Shown in pieces: positions 61,440 through 64,000 of a stretch of DNA of 64,000 bases. How positions within the stretch are numbered: position 1 is the first letter of the stretch; each line of letters starts with the position of its first letter. Under the pieces are notes generated by a model. That model did not search any database, had not been told where the DNA came from, and worked only from the letters and a program-made list of their open reading frames with translations. The translations under genes and the position numbers were made by a program. This stretch comes from Tetramitus jugosus (taxonomy: Eukaryota; Heterolobosea; Eutetramitea; Acrasida; Vahlkampfiidae). The stretch lies in NCBI GenBank assembly GCA_937625935.1, contig OW569346.1:1-64000 (forward strand), given 5' to 3'.

Positions 61440-61580
61440 TCATTCATTCAACCACCACTTTGAACTTTGCACTTCCACTCGCTCATGGAACAAAAACCAG
61501 TCCGTGTCTTGTTGTTCACATTTTTTCATTGCTCCATTCACTCTCAAACAACAACAATCAGAAGAATAAGAAGAAGACAA

Positions 61581-64000
61581 ATGTCATCCTCTCGCAACCA
61601 CCAATCATCATCAAAATCAAACAATTTTGAAAGATTTGAACACACCAACACCAACAACAATAATAGTTTATCATCAACAACTCCAGACAATAGTAATGGA
61701 GATGATACGACAATCAACACACTTTCAGGTGGTCTTCACATTATCAAGAACAACAACAACAACAACAAGAATAATAATGATCAACAACAACCATCATCAT
61801 CATCAACATCATCACTCTATCACATGTTATTGACTCGATCCAAAATCAATTTTGTTTCTTCATCATCATCATCATCAACAGTAGCAGTAGCTCCAAAGAA
61901 TCAAATGGATAAAAATGAATCATCATCACTATTATCATCATCAGCATCATCATCATCATCCAATGTATCTATATCCAACACAAATAACACTGACAATAGA
62001 AACAACAAGCGAATGAGAGAAATGTTACCTCCACCTCCTCCTCCATCATCATCACAGTCATCACAGTCATCATCTTCACAACTCATCAACAAGAAGAGAC
62101 GATTGACATCATCAGTAGGAGTAGATGATTCATCATCATCAACTCATCGTTCCACCAATGATCAAAGTAGAAATAGCAGTAGTAGTAGAGATTATAGGGG
62201 TAGTAGTCATAGTAGTAGTAGTAGTCATAGTGGTGGTGGTGGTGGTAGAATTCGAAATGAACGAGATGAAGATGAAAGTTGGAAGCGCACTCCTGTTCAT
62301 CGATCCTCTTATCATGATGATGATGATGATCATCATCAACGCAGTAGTAGTGGTAGTAGTAGACGTGCGCAGATGAGAGGTGATCGATATAGTACGAGAG
62401 ATGTTGCGAAAAGCAGTAGTCGAGATGGTAGAGATGATCGACCATCCTATGGTGACTATAATAGGAGATCATCTTCGCATCATTATCATCACCATCATCA
62501 CCATCCATATTCTAATGATTCTAGTGATCAAAGTGACAAGTATAGTATGCAAAGAAGTAGCAGTAGTAGTTTTAGAGGTGATGGAAATCGAAATCGAGTT
62601 GATGCGACTCCAATCTCCACGCCGAGTCATCGTTATAATCGATGGGAACAAAGTCCTCATCACAACAAAAGACATCGAAATGAAAATTCCCGCGATACTA
62701 ACAATAGTAGTGGTGGTAGTAGGAATCGAAATGTTGCTGGATGGGAAGACGATGAACAGACAGATGAAGAAGAAATGTTGGCGGATGATGAGTTGAACCT
62801 GAATTGGTATGGCGCTGAAGAGTCGGACGCCACAGATTTAACAAAGCAAATCTTTGTTGGCAATGAAGAGAAAATGAGGAAGAGGGAAGAGGATTATGCA
62901 AAGAGAACAGGAGCGTACAAGGTATCTGCTCGAAAGAGTCAAATGATCAAAGACAATGACGCATGGGAAGAGAATCGAATGAGACAGTCTGGTGTGGTTA
63001 GAAATCGAGAAATTGACATGGATTTCAACGAAGAAGATGAAAACAAGGTTCAAATTATAGTTCATGATGTGAAACCGCCATTCTTGGATGGTGACATTAG
63101 TTTCACATCACAAAGTGAACCGATTTATCCTGTTGCTGATCCTACGAGTGATATGGCTGTCATGTCACGTAAGGGTAGTTTGTTGTTGAGAGAGGTGAGA
63201 TCTCAACGAGAGAGAATGAAGGCTGTGAAGGCAAAGTTCAAATTATCAGGAACGAGTCTTGGTAAAATTTTGGGCATCAAGGAGGACAATGCTGCCGACG
63301 ATACGACCCAGAGCATTTCAGACAACACAGCACGTGCCAATATGAGCAATCAAGAATCAGACTCGTATGCAGTGATTCAACAAAAGCGAAAAACATTGCC
63401 CGTGTATCAGTGTCGTGACGAACTGTTGCAAATTATTCGCGAGAATAATGTGATTGTGATCGTTGGTGAAACGGGATCGGGCAAAACGACTCAACTGACA
63501 CAGTATCTCCATGAGAGTGGATTTACAAAGAATGGCAAGATTGGGTGCACACAGCCTAGACGTGTCGCTGCCATGAGTGTCGCAAAGAGAGTGAGTGAAG
63601 AAATTGGATGCAAGTTGGGATCGACAGTTGGCTATTCTATTCGTTTCGAGGATGTCACATCAGACGAAACACTCATCAAGTACATGACAGATGGTGTCTT
63701 ATTGAGAGAATCTCTGCATGATCCTGATTTGGATCAGTACAGTGCCATTATTATGGATGAAGCTCATGAGAGATCTTTGAACACTGACGTCTTGTTTGGC
63801 ATATTAAGAAAGGTGATTGCAAAGAGACGTGATTTGAAATTAATTGTCACATCAGCCACCATGGATTCCACAAAATTCTCCAACTTTTTCGGCAACGTTC
63901 CGGTCTATACAATTCCAGGCCGAACGTTTCCTGTTGATGTATTATACACGAGAGCGCCAGTGTCTGATTATATTGAAGCATCTGTTAAACAAGCGCTCTC
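61581..64000 (+). CDS. PRP16-like splicing helicase (partial, 5' end)
   Basis: ATG 61581, open to the window edge (806 residues shown). The first 400 residues are Ser/Asn/His/Arg-rich low complexity with RS-like and poly-Ser runs. A conserved linker ([33 protein letters not shown]) is diagnostic of Prp16/DHX38, followed by GETGSGKT (about 629), [15 protein letters not shown] (726) and SAT (758). Prp16 uses ATP to remodel the spliceosome after the first splicing step. The 3' end lies outside the window. A second DEAH helicase gene (47097) is only a paralogue. Confidence 0.9.
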   Translation, partial: MSSSRNHQSSSKSNNFERFEHTNTNNNNSLSSTTPDNSNGDDTTINTLSGGLHIIKNNNNNNKNNNDQQQPSSSSTSSLYHMLLTRSKINFVSSSSSSSTVAVAPKNQMDKNESSSLLSSSASSSSSNVSISNTNNTDNRNNKRMREMLPPPPPPSSSQSSQSSSSQLINKKRRLTSSVGVDDSSSSTHRSTNDQSRNSSSSRDYRGSSHSSSSSHSGGGGGRIRNERDEDESWKRTPVHRSSYHDDDDDHHQRSSSGSSRRAQMRGDRYSTRDVAKSSSRDGRDDRPSYGDYNRRSSSHHYHHHHHHPYSNDSSDQSDKYSMQRSSSSSFRGDGNRNRVDATPISTPSHRYNRWEQSPHHNKRHRNENSRDTNNSSGGSRNRNVAGWEDDEQTDEEEMLADDELNLNWYGAEESDATDLTKQIFVGNEEKMRKREEDYAKRTGAYKVSARKSQMIKDNDAWEENRMRQSGVVRNREIDMDFNEEDENKVQIIVHDVKPPFLDGDISFTSQSEPIYPVADPTSDMAVMSRKGSLLLREVRSQRERMKAVKAKFKLSGTSLGKILGIKEDNAADDTTQSISDNTARANMSNQESDSYAVIQQKRKTLPVYQCRDELLQIIRENNVIVIVGETGSGKTTQLTQYLHESGFTKNGKIGCTQPRRVAAMSVAKRVSEEIGCKLGSTVGYSIRFEDVTSDETLIKYMTDGVLLRESLHDPDLDQYSAIIMDEAHERSLNTDVLFGILRKVIAKRRDLKLIVTSATMDSTKFSNFFGNVPVYTIPGRTFPVDVLYTRAPVSDYIEASVKQAL

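Noticed and set aside
62086-62900. Minus-strand and alternate-frame ORFs rich in His, Tyr or Val
   Set aside because: They mirror Ser/Arg/His low-complexity codons of PRP16.

Overview
The window begins at a chromosome end. Bases 1-673 are a perfect (CCCAAA)n array, the C-rich strand of a TTTGGG telomere, so the centromere lies to the right. The genes are eukaryotic: short GT-AG introns (about 70-190 bases), an AT-rich background, Asn/Gln/Ser-rich low-complexity stretches, a 5S rRNA gene and an intron-containing tRNA. The gene set (CAMSAP with a CKK domain, plant-like PLS PPR protein, CHASE-PAS-RGS and 7TM-RGS proteins, many F-box and ankyrin proteins, PRP16) points to a free-living heterolobosean amoeba, most likely Naegleria or a close relative. 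That assignment is inference from gene content.

Layout. 1-3750: telomere and a tandem, telomere-attached Penelope-like retroelement with no visible GIY-YIG nuclease. It has a full reverse transcriptase body between two 568-base direct repeats, and the distal repeat runs straight into the telomere. 3751-5128: AT-rich, gene-free subtelomeric DNA. 5129-6830 and 8470-11194: decayed, compact, G+C-richer coding remnants beside interstitial telomere repeats, probably from an integrated virus or large mobile element of unknown type. An intact F-box gene (6817-7977) lies between them. 11195-16662: F-box and ankyrin genes, two of which are probably one gene split by a homopolymer frameshift. 16745-19958: a divergent pair of bifunctional thiamin-salvage genes (ThiE-ThiM and TenA-ThiD; 62 Ns interrupt the second). 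20010-28591: an ankyrin/Cache/cyclase-like membrane protein, a second F-box paralogue and a PPR protein.

28702-64000 is ordinary chromosome: two tandem IIC-type P-type ATPases with a small two-exon gene between them, CAMSAP, RNA polymerase III subunit RPC4, 5S rRNA, a secreted Cys-rich protein, an RCC1-repeat protein, tRNA-Glu, a DHX33-like helicase, two RGS-containing membrane proteins, a PQQ/beta-propeller-like type I membrane protein, a Sec14/CRAL-TRIO protein, a CxxC...H protein and the 5' part of PRP16. RPC4 and the 5S and tRNA genes belong to the Pol III system; PRP16 and the DHX33-like helicase act in RNA processing; the two RGS proteins and the cyclase-like protein suggest environmental signalling.

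The most unusual part is the first 11 kb. Retroelement, telomere repeats and old chromosome-end scars are interleaved there, and telomeric DNA is read as part of the reverse transcriptase ORF. Intron coordinates were inferred by hand from reading frames and GT-AG sites, without transcript evidence.
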